From: Euptelea pleiosperma
Taxonomy: Eukaryota; Streptophyta; Magnoliopsida; Ranunculales; Eupteleaceae
Assembly (NCBI GenBank): GCA_035048495.1
Contig: CM068552.1
Span: 13,450,501-13,514,500, forward strand
DNA length: 64,000 bases
Direction of reading: 5' to 3'
Shown: in pieces, positions 63,489 to 64,000 of the stretch
Layout of the letters: each line of letters starts with the position of its first letter
Position numbering within the stretch: position 1 is the first letter of the stretch
The notes under the pieces: model-generated
What the model was told of the DNA's origin: nothing
Database searches by the model: none
What the model saw: the letters and a program-made list of their open reading frames with translations, nothing else
Program-made: the position numbers and the translations under genes

Positions 63489-63640
63489 AAAGGTTAGAAA
63501 TAAGTAATGAGGCCAATTTTTGTTATGTAAGTCCATTTAGGGATGAGCAAGCATCCATATGGTCAGTAGCGTCTAATACTGTGCCACGTGGCTCACACTG
63601 TGGGTCCGTCATCAACTTTGATTATGGTTACTGAAGGAAA
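63489..63640. mobile_element. Palindromic MITE, copy 13, right half only
   Basis: GCCAATTTTTGTTATGTAAG, GATGAGCAAGCATCCATATG, GTCAGTAGCGTC, GTGCCACGTGGCTCACAC and GTCATCAACTTTGATTATGG follow the right arm of copies 7 and 11. The left arm is absent. 63,641-64,000 holds nothing recognised. Confidence 0.6.
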
Positions 63641-64000
63641 AAAATATCTGATCTAACCTACACAATCTTCGAGGTCAGACGATTTGTATCTCGATGATGA
63701 TTTGATGACTCTGATGCTTCAAGACATAACTTTTTTCTCTGCTGCGAATGATAGGATAATCTTCGGATGAAATGTGGTCGTACTTGTTGATAACACTCCG
63801 ACGCTTAAGTTAGTATAAGGTGTATTAACAGGTTTAAGAAATATAAAAAAGATGATTCAGAGTTTAGACTATCTGGATCTGGAGAGCAAGATCCATTTAT
63901 CAGTTCTGAGTGTCATGTATTTATACCCTCAGAGCTGGCGTGACTCACCTTCTACGTATCCACTTCTTTTCATTAGATCCGATCTGAAGAGATTCTGTTA

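Overview
This is nuclear DNA from a flowering plant. Genes have GT-AG introns, the proteins are plant-specific or plant-like (a PLS-type PPR protein, chloroplast Iojap, an HDA6-like histone deacetylase tail, a cytosolic RPS15/uS19 gene whose first exon is only the ATG), and the intergenic space is AT-rich and full of plant transposons. I cannot name the species. The gene sequences are not grass-like.

Layout. 1-3.8 kb: the last four coding exons (+) of a class I histone deacetylase; its catalytic exons are left of the window or lost. 5.9-10.4 kb: a decayed L1-type LINE (-) split by a 1.3 kb non-autonomous Helitron. 11.1-14.2 kb: a complete five-exon Iojap/RsfS gene (+). About 15.0-15.2 kb: a decayed 18S rRNA fragment. 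17.4-19.6 kb: an intronless 729-residue PPR gene (+). 20-23.8 kb: a LINE fragment, palindromic MITEs and an internally deleted copia element with intact LTRs and target duplication. 24.3-26.8 kb: RPS15 (+), four exons. 29.6-48.7 kb: one gene (-) for a proline/serine-rich (HRGP-family) protein; its 36-codon first exon lies 17,036 bp upstream of exon 2. That intron holds several MITEs, RTE and L1 fragments, a degenerate Ty3 element, two interleaved palindromes, and a small LTR element carrying a piece of an O-fucosyltransferase gene. 49.6-64 kb: no convincing gene; hAT MITEs, a solo LTR inside a LINE 3' end, SINE-like units and more palindromic MITEs.

The genes do not form a pathway. They are unrelated housekeeping genes (chromatin, plastid ribosome control, organelle RNA processing, cytosolic ribosome, unknown HRGP) in a transposon-rich landscape. 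The most notable non-gene structure is a family of at least 13 long palindromic elements, many carrying a CACGTG core in each arm. All lie between genes; none is in an intron. The strongest candidate for something undescribed is the LTR element at 43.5-46.2 kb with the captured O-fucosyltransferase fragment.

All splice sites were placed by eye from GT/AG signals, reading phase and remembered family sequences; no search or alignment was run.
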